Below are positions 35,818 to 44,973 of a stretch of 64,000 bases of DNA, one piece after another. The stretch is from contig NZ_CP011097.1 in the NCBI RefSeq assembly GCF_000955905.1, positions 1,514,582 to 1,578,581 of the forward strand, given 5' to 3'. The position numbers and the translations under genes are program-made. Within the stretch, counting starts at the first letter, position 1. Each line of letters opens with the position of its first letter. The notes beneath the pieces are model-generated. The model was not told where the DNA came from. It ran no database searches and saw only the letters and a program-made list of their open reading frames with translations. The stretch comes from Candidatus Nitrosotenuis cloacae (GTDB lineage Archaea; Thermoproteota; Nitrososphaeria; Nitrososphaerales; Nitrosopumilaceae).

Positions 35818-37416
35818 CTATTGTTCATTGCAGATGGTTTGTGTCTGCTCTCGCAGAAACTGTGTAAGATAATATGCACCGCCTGCACCCTTGCCAGAGA
35901 TTCCGGAATTTTTCCACCCAACAAATGGTTGTGCCTGAACCATAGCGCCAGTGGTGGCAGATTGTGCCCTGTTTGCATATGTTACTCCTGCCTCAATTTT
36001 TGAGAAAAACTCGTCAATTTCGGACTTGTTCTGTGAGAAGATTCCCGCAGTTAGGCCATATTCAGAGTCGTTTGCCTGTACTATGGCATCATCGAATTTT
36101 TCAAATTCTTGTACGCACAAAAATGGCAAAAATAATTCCTCTTTGACTAGCTTGTGATTGTTTGGTAGATCACTTACTATGGTAGGCCTGACATAGTAGC
36201 CGTTCTGGTATAGACCATCTTTGAGAATATCACCACCAAATACTATCTTGCCGTCTTTTTTTGCCAGCTCCACTGCGGACTCGAATTTTTTCTTGGCAGA
36301 ATCATTAATGATTGGGCCCAGATACGTTTCCTTTTCCCAGGGCAATCCAATTTTGAGATTTTGCGTCTTTGAGACTAGTTTTTCTAGGAATTTTGGTGCG
36401 ATTTGTTTTTGCACATAGACTCTTGAGCATGCGCTACATTTTTGTCCGCCATACCCAAATGCTGCACGCATTACTCCATCGGTTGCCTTTTCCAAATCTG
36501 CCGATTCGGTTATGATTACGGGATTTTTGCCGCCCATCTCTGAGATGAATGGTTTTGGTGAATTTTTTGTAAATGTCCTAAATCCTGACAGTCCGACTTC
36601 TTTTGATCCAGTAAATGCTATTCCTGATACATGTGGACTTTCCACTATGGTTTGTCCCACTATTGATCCCAGTCCGGTTACAAAATTGATTGCGCCTGGT
36701 GATATTTTTTTGTAAATCATATTTACAAACCTAAATGCGGAAAGCGGAGTATCACTGGCTGGCTTTAGTACGACAGAGTTTCCGGTAATTAGTGCACCAC
36801 TACTCATGCCAATTGCTATTGCTGATGGAAAGTTGAATGGAGAAATTATCCCCCAGACTCCGTATGGTTTTAGGACAGATTGGGTTTTTTCATTTGGACT
36901 AGCTGGTCTTGTTGGTTTTACGAATCCTTGATTTGATTCCAGCTGGTCTGCGTAAAATCGCAGAAAATCAATTGTTTCATCTAATTCTCCCATTGCCTCG
37001 AGCCTGTTTTTGCCGTTTTCCATGGATGTGGTGGCTGCCAAATAGAATTTTTCTTGGGAGAACTGATTTGCTACTTCACGAAAGATTTGGGCTCTATTCT
37101 GGTATGGAGTTGCGCTCCATTGTGAAAATGAATTTTTTGCTGCTTCAATTGCTTGGAGGGTTTGCTCTTTGGTTGCCAGTGGAAACTTTGCTAGTATGAT
37201 TCGAGTGTCTGATGGCGAGTGGACTTCAAATGACTGATCTGAATGTACCTCTTTTCCGTTTATGATTAATGGATAAGATTTGCCAAATTCTGATCTTAGC
37301 TTGTCCAGCGCAGAGTCAAATTTTTTGTGAAATTCATCAGTAGAGTTGTTTTTTACTGCATTTGTCCAGGTGTTTTCGTTTTCAATCAAAGGTAAATGAT
37401 ATACTGTATCAGTCAA
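35818..37416 (-). CDS. 1-pyrroline-5-carboxylate dehydrogenase-like aldehyde dehydrogenase
   Basis: The 532-residue NAD(P)-dependent aldehyde dehydrogenase has NFPSAIAIGMSSGALITGNSVVLKPA (cofactor fold), GSKEVGLSG, catalytic Glu in FISEMGGKNPVII and nucleophile Cys in YGGQKCSACSRVYV. The long N-terminus and the GGQKCSACSR motif are those of P5C dehydrogenases (PruA type), which turn pyrroline-carboxylate into glutamate. Start TTG at 37416 is the only one that keeps the N-terminus; it is uncertain. It borders the AT-rich island. Confidence 0.9.
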   Translation of the reverse strand: MTDTVYHLPLIENENTWTNAVKNNSTDEFHKKFDSALDKLRSEFGKSYPLIINGKEVHSDQSFEVHSPSDTRIILAKFPLATKEQTLQAIEAAKNSFSQWSATPYQNRAQIFREVANQFSQEKFYLAATTSMENGKNRLEAMGELDETIDFLRFYADQLESNQGFVKPTRPASPNEKTQSVLKPYGVWGIISPFNFPSAIAIGMSSGALITGNSVVLKPASDTPLSAFRFVNMIYKKISPGAINFVTGLGSIVGQTIVESPHVSGIAFTGSKEVGLSGFRTFTKNSPKPFISEMGGKNPVIITESADLEKATDGVMRAAFGYGGQKCSACSRVYVQKQIAPKFLEKLVSKTQNLKIGLPWEKETYLGPIINDSAKKKFESAVELAKKDGKIVFGGDILKDGLYQNGYYVRPTIVSDLPNNHKLVKEELFLPFLCVQEFEKFDDAIVQANDSEYGLTAGIFSQNKSEIDEFFSKIEAGVTYANRAQSATTGAMVQAQPFVGWKNSGISGKGAGGAYYLTQFLREQTQTICNEQ

Positions 37417-37485
37417 TAAAACGATTTAGATAAAGTGATTAAAGATTTCAGAAACTTTAACAATTAAAAGAAATAAACTATCTAA

Positions 37486-39105
37486 TTGACGGAAGAACAC
37501 CCAATACATAGAGGTTTAAAAAATAAAGTTGTTGAGATTCTCGAAAATAGTGGATTTTTAGTTGATTCAGAAATTCATGTTTCGTTCTCAAGACCTACTA
37601 CTGATGATTTTTCTCTTGATGTTTGCGCTATTCATGATGATCATTTGTTATTATTCGAATGTAAAAGATCTTCCAAGGAACTTTCACGACAAATTGATCA
37701 TACTAAACAGAATGGTCCTAGATTGAATAAGATAACAAAAATACTTGAATCGGAAAAAAGAAGATTTGTTTTAAATGATTTTAAGAGAATAAAATATTTT
37801 CATTATTGTTATGCAATATACGATACAGAAAAAAAAGACATAGAAATTGACAAAAAACTTCGTTCTAAAGAGATCATATTTTGGAATAATGAGGCAATCA
37901 AATATTTCTACAATACAAGTAAGATGTTAGGTACAACAACAAAATATGAAATACTTCGTGAAATAGGTATCAGAGACAGAATAGTTTCCGAGCCTGAAGA
38001 TGCAGTACGAATAGAACAAAACGGTAATGAGTTATTTCTGTTAGGACTGCAACCGTCAAAATTATTAAAAATGGCATATGCATTTAGACGGTTATCATTA
38101 AGAAATGAATCTTATCAGCGCATTGTAAGTGGAAAGAAATTACAACAATTAGAAGAGTTTTACAAAAAGAAAAAAGATTTTTTGTTAGCAAATTCTGTTA
38201 TCATTGCATTTGAGGATGAACCAGAAATTCAGAATGAAATTGAGTGGAATAAAGCCGGAGATAGAAAATTACATTTTCCAACATCATATAGTTGTGCATG
38301 GATGATTGATGGACAACATAGAGTTTACGCCTTTAAAGATACAAAATACAATAATCCTAAGAAAATTGACAGTAAACAATTCAAAATACCAGTTGTAGCT
38401 TTTAGGAAGCTTCCACTTCCAAAACAAAGCCGTACTTTTGTGAACATAAACTATTACCAAACTAAAATTAACACAGTTTTGATTTGTGATCTTGCTGCTT
38501 CTTTTCCAGATGCATCTTATGAATTATCATGGGCAAGTCTACTTGTAAAAAAATTGAACATGGGTGATCCATGGAATGGAAAAATACAAACCAGTCAAAC
38601 TGAACCAAAAGGTTCTATCAGCATTGCTGGTTTCATTAGACCTGTTCTTTTGTATACATTATTAGGATATAGTGTGAGAGATGAAAAATATCACGGTCCA
38701 TTATTCAAAATTAAAAAATTTGAAAAGAATAAACCTATGTTGACAGGACAAAACAAAGCAGCATTTGACACTCATTTAGAAATATTGAGGAAGTTCTTTA
38801 AATCCGCAAAGAAAAACTCGTGGAATTCAAAAACTAAAAAATTGATGTGGGATGATCAAGATTATGGAATGAGTAATGCATATGGAGTAAATGCTCTTCT
38901 CCTAGTTTTATCTGCAATTTTGAAAAAAGAGAAGATATTGAGTTATGATTTTGATAAATATCTAACAATATTGAGAACTGTGAATTTTTCCAAGGCCCAT
39001 ATCAAGACATTATCAAGAGGGTATGGTGCGTATACTGATCTAGCACAAGAGATCATTGGAAAAATCAATAAGCAATTTAAGAAAAATTATACAATTTCAT
39101 ACTAA
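37486..39105 (+). CDS. PD-(D/E)XK nuclease-like + DGQHR (DndB-like) domain fusion
   Basis: The 539-residue protein has two parts. Residues 1-100 carry a restriction-endonuclease-like fold pattern: a helix with Glu17/Glu20, then Asp45 (FSLDVCAIHD) and Glu58-Cys-Lys60 (LLLFECKRSS), the D...ExK triad. Residues about 190-500 are a DGQHR domain with YQRIVSGKKLQQLEEFY and WMIDGQHRVYAF (DGQHR 275-279), the motif of DndB/DpdB-type proteins of DNA phosphorothioation and deazaguanine systems. TTG start. It is far more AT-rich than flanking genes and precedes a Dam-type methylase by 106 bp, pointing to horizontal transfer and a DNA-modification or defence role. Confidence 0.8.
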   Translation: MTEEHPIHRGLKNKVVEILENSGFLVDSEIHVSFSRPTTDDFSLDVCAIHDDHLLLFECKRSSKELSRQIDHTKQNGPRLNKITKILESEKRRFVLNDFKRIKYFHYCYAIYDTEKKDIEIDKKLRSKEIIFWNNEAIKYFYNTSKMLGTTTKYEILREIGIRDRIVSEPEDAVRIEQNGNELFLLGLQPSKLLKMAYAFRRLSLRNESYQRIVSGKKLQQLEEFYKKKKDFLLANSVIIAFEDEPEIQNEIEWNKAGDRKLHFPTSYSCAWMIDGQHRVYAFKDTKYNNPKKIDSKQFKIPVVAFRKLPLPKQSRTFVNINYYQTKINTVLICDLAASFPDASYELSWASLLVKKLNMGDPWNGKIQTSQTEPKGSISIAGFIRPVLLYTLLGYSVRDEKYHGPLFKIKKFEKNKPMLTGQNKAAFDTHLEILRKFFKSAKKNSWNSKTKKLMWDDQDYGMSNAYGVNALLLVLSAILKKEKILSYDFDKYLTILRTVNFSKAHIKTLSRGYGAYTDLAQEIIGKINKQFKKNYTISY

Positions 39106-39211
39106 TAAGTTACTATAAAATACTAATTACATTCTCAATAGTATAATAAATTAGGTCATTATTCGTTTTAACGACAGATCTAAATCATGGAGTATATTGA
39201 AAAATTGTATA

Positions 39212-40066
39212 ATGGATTATTCTAAAAAACACACAATGATGTTAACAGCATTAGATAAAAAAGAAATTCAAAGTATTAAGTCGCCTTTAAGATATCCAGG
39301 AGGTAAATCACGTGCTGCTAAATACATTTATCAGTTTATTGAAAAATTTTTTGAGGGTGAAAACGTAAAACATATTTGTTCTCCATTTTTTGGCGGTGGT
39401 TCTCTAGAAATTTTTTGTGCACAGAACGGAATTCGTGTTTTTGGTTATGATTTTTTTCGACCATTAGTTGATTTTTGGCAGTGTCTGTTTGAAAATCGTA
39501 TGAAGTTAGCTGACATGGTAGAGAAATACCGACCTTTGATAAAAGAAGAATTTTACAGATTGCAACAGTCACAGATGCAATCAAAAGACAGATATGATAG
39601 AGCTGTTTTCTTTTTTGTTCTAAATAGAACCTCTTTTTCTGGCTCAACTCTCTGCGGTGGAATGGCTTCTGGAGGAGAAGATGACAATCCAAGATTCACT
39701 GAATCGTCAATAGCTAGATTACGAGAATTCAATCTCAACAATATTTCTGTTGAGATGTCAGATTTTAAAAAGTCGATTCCTAGGCACAAAAATGCCCTAC
39801 TATACTTGGATCCACCATACCTAATCCAAAGCAAGTTGTACGGAAAAAAGGGAGATCTGCACAGAAACTTTGATCATATAGGTTTAGCAAGGATTCTCAA
39901 AAAACGAAACTCTTGGATCCTATCATATAATAATTCAAAGGAAATCCACGATCTATATTCTGGTTATACCATTTTGTATCCAGACTGGAAATATGGTATG
40001 TCGCATGACAAGTCATCAAGAGAGGTCTTGATACTCAGTCACGACATTGCTAAAAAATCGAATTAA
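39212..40066 (+). CDS. D12-class DNA adenine-N6 methyltransferase (Dam-like)
   Basis: The 284-residue enzyme has the D12-class motifs: PLRYPGGKSRAAKYI (motif X), ICSPFFGGGSLEI (SAM-binding PF-x-G-x-G form), NRTSFSG and catalytic LYLDPPYL. The target would be adenine in a palindrome such as GATC, which is not visible here. ATG 39212 (MDYSKKH) is favoured; a TTG five codons earlier and an ATG eight codons later are alternatives. It overlaps by four bases the convergent 42-aa zinc protein gene. With the DGQHR/nuclease gene upstream it forms a two-gene island. Confidence 0.9.
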   Translation: MDYSKKHTMMLTALDKKEIQSIKSPLRYPGGKSRAAKYIYQFIEKFFEGENVKHICSPFFGGGSLEIFCAQNGIRVFGYDFFRPLVDFWQCLFENRMKLADMVEKYRPLIKEEFYRLQQSQMQSKDRYDRAVFFFVLNRTSFSGSTLCGGMASGGEDDNPRFTESSIARLREFNLNNISVEMSDFKKSIPRHKNALLYLDPPYLIQSKLYGKKGDLHRNFDHIGLARILKKRNSWILSYNNSKEIHDLYSGYTILYPDWKYGMSHDKSSREVLILSHDIAKKSN

Positions 40067-40191
40067 AGAAGCTCTGCTTCTGGCGCACAATGCTTGTGAA
40101 CCCAGCTTCCTGATTCATTTTTTGCAATTTCCTTTCCTGGTGCTATTTTATCCCCACATGAGACACATGAGGTAGCGAATTTTGCTTTCAT
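40063..40191 (-). CDS. 42-aa zinc-binding protein
   Basis: From ATG 40191 the product (MKAKFATSCVSCGDKIAPGK...) has the ligand set C-x2-C...H-x2-H-C (CVSCGDKI, WVHKHC), resembling half of a LIM/PARP-like zinc finger. Longer in-frame starts would add a non-conserved leader of 8-19 residues. Function unknown; probably a nucleic-acid or protein adaptor. Confidence 0.7.
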   Translation of the reverse strand: MKAKFATSCVSCGDKIAPGKEIAKNESGSWVHKHCAPEAELL

Positions 40192-40305
40192 GGATTTTGT
40201 ATAATGCCGATGCATTATCAACAATATGATCGAAACACTACTAACCAAAAGCTAGCTTGGAATAACAACTATCCTACAATTATAACCTCTACACCTAGGG
40301 ATTAG

Positions 40306-42201
40306 TTGTTGCAATTTGATGCCCTTGGACGCAGAATGCGCTCCAGTTATCCAGAAATCGATCTAAAAAGACCGCGAGAACCTATCTCACTGACAGAGGC
40401 ACTAGAATTAGTGGGGCAATTTGCAGGCAAAACTCCAACCCCAAAGCAATACGAGATCATAAAAAAAATCCAGCACGCAATTGAATCAGGCTACAAAAAA
40501 ATCCTGTTATCAGCACCCACTGGGACTGGTAAAAGCTGGATTGCAATCGCACTGTCACTATACCTTAGATCAGCTACCATACTCACATCTACAGTACTAC
40601 TCCAAGACCAATATCGAAATGAATTCGGGTTTTTCAATACCGTTCGAGGAAAGAAGAGATTTCTTTGCGAGCAGACAAACCGGGTCTTTGATTGCACCAA
40701 CGGCTATTGCAATGATTGTACATTCAAACCCCAACCGGAATTATACCACATTCTCAAAAAAGGCACCATTGCCGAGACCATAACCAGCCAGGACATGCCC
40801 AGAAAGTGTCCATACTATGACCAAATCGAAATAGGCAAAAAAGCAAGCTTTGTTGCATATTCCTACGCATCATATTTGTCTCATCTTTTGTCCGGCGAGG
40901 AAATGCCGCAAAGAAAGCTGTTAGTGTGTGATGAGGCACACGAGTTGGACGAAGAGCTTGCAAACCAGCTTGCAACTAATTTGTCTGGATTTTATGGCGA
41001 AATGCTTGGAGTTGAGATGCCCAAGTTTTCAGTAAACTCGAATCTTTCTTCCATAAAACAATACGTCAATGCGTTTTCTGAGGCCTTCAAGAAACGCGAG
41101 TCCGTCATAAAGCAATGCGCAGAGCATTCCTTGTTTTTACAATCAGAGGAGCACATCAAAAAACATGTCCACTGCATGAAACATGGCATTAAACTACAAT
41201 CAAACTGCATGGACTGCAACAGAATACGCGAATACATCAGGACAAAGGAATTCCTAAAATGCAAAGACCATGTCGATTGCAAGTTTGATCACAAGTTCAT
41301 CAACCATTTCGTGCTAAATGATCTCAAAAACTATACCACAAAGATGAAGATTCTACAGAAAGGCTTGGAATCGGCCGATCAAAACTATATCATAACTGAT
41401 ATCCAATCCAAATCACAAGATGAGCGACGTGGCCACAACTTTGATGAGGTCACCATCAAGCCCTGGCACATTCACTGGTTTATGGAAGAGATGAGTTCCA
41501 ACTTTGATCTATCACTGTACATGTCAGCTACCATCAATTTGGAATTGTTCTGCAAGGAGACTGGATTCAAAAAAGATGAGGTCTATTTTATCAACGAAGA
41601 CTCTAACATTCCGCTAGAGAATCGCAAGATAGTATTTCTAAAAACAGAATACGTCGAGGCAACCTCCGATGTCATCTTGCCTGATAAAATAATCTCGCAA
41701 ATCGAGGCTATTTTGAAGATTCGAGCTAACCAGCGAGGAATCATACTGTTGACCAGCTATTCGCAGCTTGATTACATCCTAGAAAAGATATCACCTGAGC
41801 TAAAGCCAAGATTACTCCCACTGGAGCGCGGCCAAGACAAATCCGAAGCAATCGAATATCACAAAAACACACCAAATTCAGTTATGATCTCGCCTGGCTT
41901 GGAATCTGGTGTAAACCTGCCAGACGATGATAGTAGATTCCAGATTATTGTAAAGGCACCATACTATCCAACAGTGGACGATCTTCGAATGAAAAAGATC
42001 TATGATTCCGAATCAGACCACAGAAGATACTATCTAAAATCTGCATTCAGACTATTACAGATGGCAGGACGAAGCATCCGACATGTAAAGGATAGTGCAA
42101 TGACCTATGTTTTGGATGCAAAGGCCGAGCGCATGATTTACCACCAAAGAAACGATCTGCCAAAATGGTTCATGGATGCATGCGAAGGAATCTCGAGATA
42201 A
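40306..42201 (+). CDS. XPD/DinG-type Fe-S DNA helicase
   Basis: The up to 631-residue protein is a superfamily 2 Rad3-type helicase: Walker A APTGTGKS (70-77), four cysteines at about 121, 130 or 135, 138 and 168 (RFLCEQTN, YCNDC, RKCPYY) that fit the XPD 4Fe-4S domain, DEAH box VCDEAHELDEE (209-212) and a C-terminal motor ending MAGRSIRHVKD (motif VI Q-x-x-GR-x-x-R). It acts in nucleotide excision repair or on forked DNA. Start unclear between TTG 40306, TTG 40309 and ATG 40336; a TATA-like TTATAACC lies about 25 nt before the first. Confidence 0.9.
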   Translation: MLQFDALGRRMRSSYPEIDLKRPREPISLTEALELVGQFAGKTPTPKQYEIIKKIQHAIESGYKKILLSAPTGTGKSWIAIALSLYLRSATILTSTVLLQDQYRNEFGFFNTVRGKKRFLCEQTNRVFDCTNGYCNDCTFKPQPELYHILKKGTIAETITSQDMPRKCPYYDQIEIGKKASFVAYSYASYLSHLLSGEEMPQRKLLVCDEAHELDEELANQLATNLSGFYGEMLGVEMPKFSVNSNLSSIKQYVNAFSEAFKKRESVIKQCAEHSLFLQSEEHIKKHVHCMKHGIKLQSNCMDCNRIREYIRTKEFLKCKDHVDCKFDHKFINHFVLNDLKNYTTKMKILQKGLESADQNYIITDIQSKSQDERRGHNFDEVTIKPWHIHWFMEEMSSNFDLSLYMSATINLELFCKETGFKKDEVYFINEDSNIPLENRKIVFLKTEYVEATSDVILPDKIISQIEAILKIRANQRGIILLTSYSQLDYILEKISPELKPRLLPLERGQDKSEAIEYHKNTPNSVMISPGLESGVNLPDDDSRFQIIVKAPYYPTVDDLRMKKIYDSESDHRRYYLKSAFRLLQMAGRSIRHVKDSAMTYVLDAKAERMIYHQRNDLPKWFMDACEGISR

Positions 42202-42220
42202 AACAGTAAAGATTCTAGGT

Positions 42221-43486
42221 TTAGGATGACTCTTTTTCTTTTGCAGATATTTTGTCCACTAGCTTCCAGCCGTACTTGATAAGATACGGCGAGATAAATG
42301 TGGTAATTACCGTCATTGTTCCAACCATTGGAAGCACAAAGGAGCTAGTCGCCCCAACATCAGATCCTCCCTTTGCGGCAACAAGGGCAAGCTCGCCTCC
42401 AGATGAAGACAATCCTATTCCAGACCTAAGAGATGTTGCCTTGTCGAATTTTTGAGCCCGTGCTGCAGCCCAAACAGTGATAAATTTTGCAAGAAACGAC
42501 ACAACCACCAGAACAATTGCAGGAATGATGAACAACGGTAATTGTTTGATGTCCATCAACGCACCAACCGAAATGAAAAACAGCGCTGCAAACATGTCTC
42601 TGATTGGAGTTGACATTATTTTGGTGGCAACCCTCATCTTTGATCCTGCGACAAGAACTCCTGCAAAGAATGCTCCAGTTGCCACAGAGATATCCAGCTT
42701 GAATGCAATAAACGCAAGGCTGAACGCAACACCAAGTGTTGCAATTATTAGCAGCTCATTGTGGTTTGTTCTTCCGACCAGATCCACACATCTTGGAACG
42801 ATTTTGGATCCTATTACAATGGCGCCAACTATGAATGCAATCACAAGGCCTATTGAGACGCCTATCTCAGATACTGAAAGATCCCCTGTTGCAGCAACCG
42901 ATTGCAATACTGCAAGCAGTGACACTATAATGATGTCTTCAATTACGGCAATTCCTACAATCAGATATGTCGCCTCGTCTTTTACCATTCCAAGCTCTTC
43001 TAGAACTCTCATAATGATTACGGTGCTTGTGACAGAGATTGCAAGTGCCAAAAACAGGCTGTCATAAAATCCAAAGCCTAGTGCTTGTGATGCCAAATAG
43101 CCGGCCAGAAAAGTTCCAGACGCTTCTGCAACTGCAATAACGGTTGCCTTTTTGCCAATGTTTTTGAGCTTTTCAAGTGGGAACTCCATTCCAATTACAA
43201 ACAAGAGCAAAATTATTCCTATTTCTGCAAAGACATGTAAGATTTCTACATGAGCTATGAGACTAAACGGCGGTGTGAACGGCCCTATTATCATACCTGC
43301 AATGATGTATGCCATTATCATTGGTTGCTTTAGCTTGTATGAGATGAGAGCCATGACGGACGCAATTACCATGATTACGGCAAAATCCTGTATGATGAGC
43401 TCAGACGAAGAAGGGGCGGCAGAGATCTTGTCCATGATTATTTTTGAGATCTGAGAAAACTCCAATGCTACAGAACTATTCTGCAT
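42221..43486 (-). CDS. CPA2-type cation/proton antiporter
   Basis: The 421-residue membrane protein has about 12 helices with the KefB/NapA-like pattern: PMIMAYIIAGMIIGPF, LLFVIGMEFPLEKL, AEASGTFLAGYL, and the conserved ISVTSTVIIMRVLEELG and VGIAVIEDIIIVSLLAVLQS (Asp of the ND/ED motif). Exchanges Na+ or K+ for H+, helping pH and salt homeostasis. No TrkA-N regulatory domain is attached. Start ATG 43486; a later ATG (18th codon) is possible. Confidence 0.9.
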   Translation of the reverse strand: MQNSSVALEFSQISKIIMDKISAAPSSSELIIQDFAVIMVIASVMALISYKLKQPMIMAYIIAGMIIGPFTPPFSLIAHVEILHVFAEIGIILLLFVIGMEFPLEKLKNIGKKATVIAVAEASGTFLAGYLASQALGFGFYDSLFLALAISVTSTVIIMRVLEELGMVKDEATYLIVGIAVIEDIIIVSLLAVLQSVAATGDLSVSEIGVSIGLVIAFIVGAIVIGSKIVPRCVDLVGRTNHNELLIIATLGVAFSLAFIAFKLDISVATGAFFAGVLVAGSKMRVATKIMSTPIRDMFAALFFISVGALMDIKQLPLFIIPAIVLVVVSFLAKFITVWAAARAQKFDKATSLRSGIGLSSSGGELALVAAKGGSDVGATSSFVLPMVGTMTVITTFISPYLIKYGWKLVDKISAKEKESS

Positions 43487-43527
43487 TCATGATTGATAAG
43501 TCTTGTATTTGCGGCATTTACTACGAA

Positions 43528-43680
43528 TTATTTTTTATCTTGTTGATATTTTTCCGGATCTGGATTATCTGCAGGCAGATCAGACGCTTGGGCTTTTCTT
43601 CTTTTAAGATACAGACTGATTCCGCCTGCCGTCATTGCACCTAACAAGATCATACCAGTAATGGTCCACTCGACATTCAT
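43528..43680 (-). CDS. 50-aa single-span membrane protein
   Basis: This ATG ORF encodes one hydrophobic helix (about residues 4-24, WTITGMILLGAMTAGGISLYL) and a basic, then acidic tail KRRKAQASDLPADNPDPEKYQQDKK. Its ATG overlaps the stop of the 46-aa gene upstream by ATGA, a strong sign of a real coupled pair. It is 41 bp from the antiporter. Function unknown. Confidence 0.65.
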   Translation of the reverse strand: MNVEWTITGMILLGAMTAGGISLYLKRRKAQASDLPADNPDPEKYQQDKK

Positions 43681-43817
43681 AGCGACTTGAACTTTTTCAT
43701 TGCCTCTTTTGCCAGCTTTTCGAGGTCAATATTGGTGGTTTTTGTAGGATCTGCAGATGCCAAGGCGTTGTTATAGTCATCCGTTGTTGTGTTTAGCTTC
43801 TTTTTTTCTTCCAGCAT
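43677..43817 (-). CDS. 46-aa soluble helical protein
   Basis: An ATG ORF of 46 codons (MLEEKKKLNTTTDDYNN...) with a hydrophilic, probably helical product ending KLAKEAMKKFKSL. It overlaps the 50-aa membrane protein gene by ATGA. A TATA-like CTTATCTAAT lies about 25 nt upstream (43837-43846), so the pair is likely transcribed as a leaderless two-gene unit. No family known to me. Confidence 0.55.
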   Translation of the reverse strand: MLEEKKKLNTTTDDYNNALASADPTKTTNIDLEKLAKEAMKKFKSL

Positions 43818-43836
43818 GATATCATATGGTTCCAGA

Positions 43837-43846
43837 ATTAGATAAG
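43837..43846 (-). promoter_or_regulatory. TATA-like box of the two-gene small-protein unit
   Basis: CTTATCTAAT on the minus strand is centred about 25 nt before ATG 43817, inside the 36-bp gap to the GNAT gene, consistent with an independent promoter. Confidence 0.45.
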
Positions 43847-43853
43847 TCTGATC

Positions 43854-44651
43854 TTAGAGCTCTTTTTTCATCAAACAAAACAACATTCGTCTGTCAAGAC
43901 CTCTCATGGTAAGGTTGATCTTGTGTTGTATCAAAAGCTGGATTCTGTTTGATTTTTCCTCAAATCCCTTGTTTTGCAGAAATTGCAAAATGGGTTTGAT
44001 TCCGTCTTTGCTTCCATAAATGTAGCCAAGCTGCATCATATCATCGTCTAATCTAGAGCTCTTGTTCCAAATTCCCATTGCGAGAATTTTTTTGTTTTTG
44101 GAATATGTGATGATTCGGCCTGCCCTTGCCAGCTTTGATAGAGTAGTTTTTGTCAGTGGTAGCCAATTCCAAGATTCTGAATATGTGTCGGATTGAATTA
44201 GATGTTCAAGGTTTTTTGCAGACTTTGCTAGCTTGGCAGTTGTGTGTTGCTTTTTTGGGGGCATGTTATAGAGCCACCACTTGTCCTCCAGAACATAGCC
44301 AAGGGATCTTGCCATTTTTAGTGATCTTTTGTTATTATCAGCAATAATCATTCGAGAAAACCCAAGTTTCTTTTTTCTGGCAATGTTCTCAGCTGCCACA
44401 ACAAGCTTGCTTGCATAGCCCTTCCTTCTGGAATCAGGGTGGATTCGAATTCCCTCAATCCAGACCTGGTTTGGTGATATGGCCGCATTGCAAATGCCGA
44501 GTGTTTTGTCCTTTTCCTCAATGACTAGCAAGTTTTTTTCTGCTAGCCACTTGTCCCAGACCCTATCGATATAATCACCCCATCGAAACGTGTTCTTGCA
44601 AAATGGCAGGATCTGATTCTTGTCTGTTTTTTTGGCGTGCCTGATCTTCAA
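43854..44651 (-). CDS. GNAT-family N-acetyltransferase
   Basis: The 265-residue protein has an N-terminal GNAT domain: LGICNAAISPNQVWIEGIRIHPDSRRKGYASKLVVAAENIARKKKL, where RRKGYASKL is the acetyl-CoA pyrophosphate loop (R/Q-x-x-G-x-G/A), and ADNNKRSLKMARSLGYVLEDKW closes the fold at about residue 125. The C-terminal 120 residues may be a second degenerate GNAT half. Substrate unknown. Start ATG 44651. Confidence 0.85.
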   Translation of the reverse strand: MKIRHAKKTDKNQILPFCKNTFRWGDYIDRVWDKWLAEKNLLVIEEKDKTLGICNAAISPNQVWIEGIRIHPDSRRKGYASKLVVAAENIARKKKLGFSRMIIADNNKRSLKMARSLGYVLEDKWWLYNMPPKKQHTTAKLAKSAKNLEHLIQSDTYSESWNWLPLTKTTLSKLARAGRIITYSKNKKILAMGIWNKSSRLDDDMMQLGYIYGSKDGIKPILQFLQNKGFEEKSNRIQLLIQHKINLTMRGLDRRMLFCLMKKEL

Positions 44652-44682
44652 TGTGTTTTGTTAGGAATGATGATTATTTTTC

Positions 44683-44973
44683 TTATCTGATGTTGCTGAT
44701 GGAGTTTTTGGTAGTATCATGTTTTGTCTTTTTGGCTTTGGGTTTTTTGATCTCTTTCTTTTTTGGTTCCTTCTTTTTGGGCTCTTTCTTTTTTGTATCT
44801 GTTTTCTTTTTGTCTTTTTTAGTGTCTTTCTTTTTATCACCAGATTTGGTGTCTCCGGAATCAATTGTCATGGATTCAAATAGTTTGATTGTCAAGCTTT
44901 TTGCAAACGCATCGTGAGGAACAAATATCGTACAGATCACAATGCTGCAAAGAAGAATCAGGAGTTTGCTCAA
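44683..44973 (-). CDS. Secreted lysine-rich low-complexity protein
   Basis: The 96-residue product has a signal peptide (about 1-24, ending AFA) then an extreme lysine-rich tail made of KKK-D/E/T/P units (KKEPKKKEPKKKEIKKPKAKK). Mature part is strongly basic, so it may bind a polyanion at the cell surface. Repeat-rich coding of AAG/AAA also gives long AG-rich stretches. TTG 44973 is the apparent start. No family known. Confidence 0.6.
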   Translation of the reverse strand: MSKLLILLCSIVICTIFVPHDAFAKSLTIKLFESMTIDSGDTKSGDKKKDTKKDKKKTDTKKKEPKKKEPKKKEIKKPKAKKTKHDTTKNSISNIR

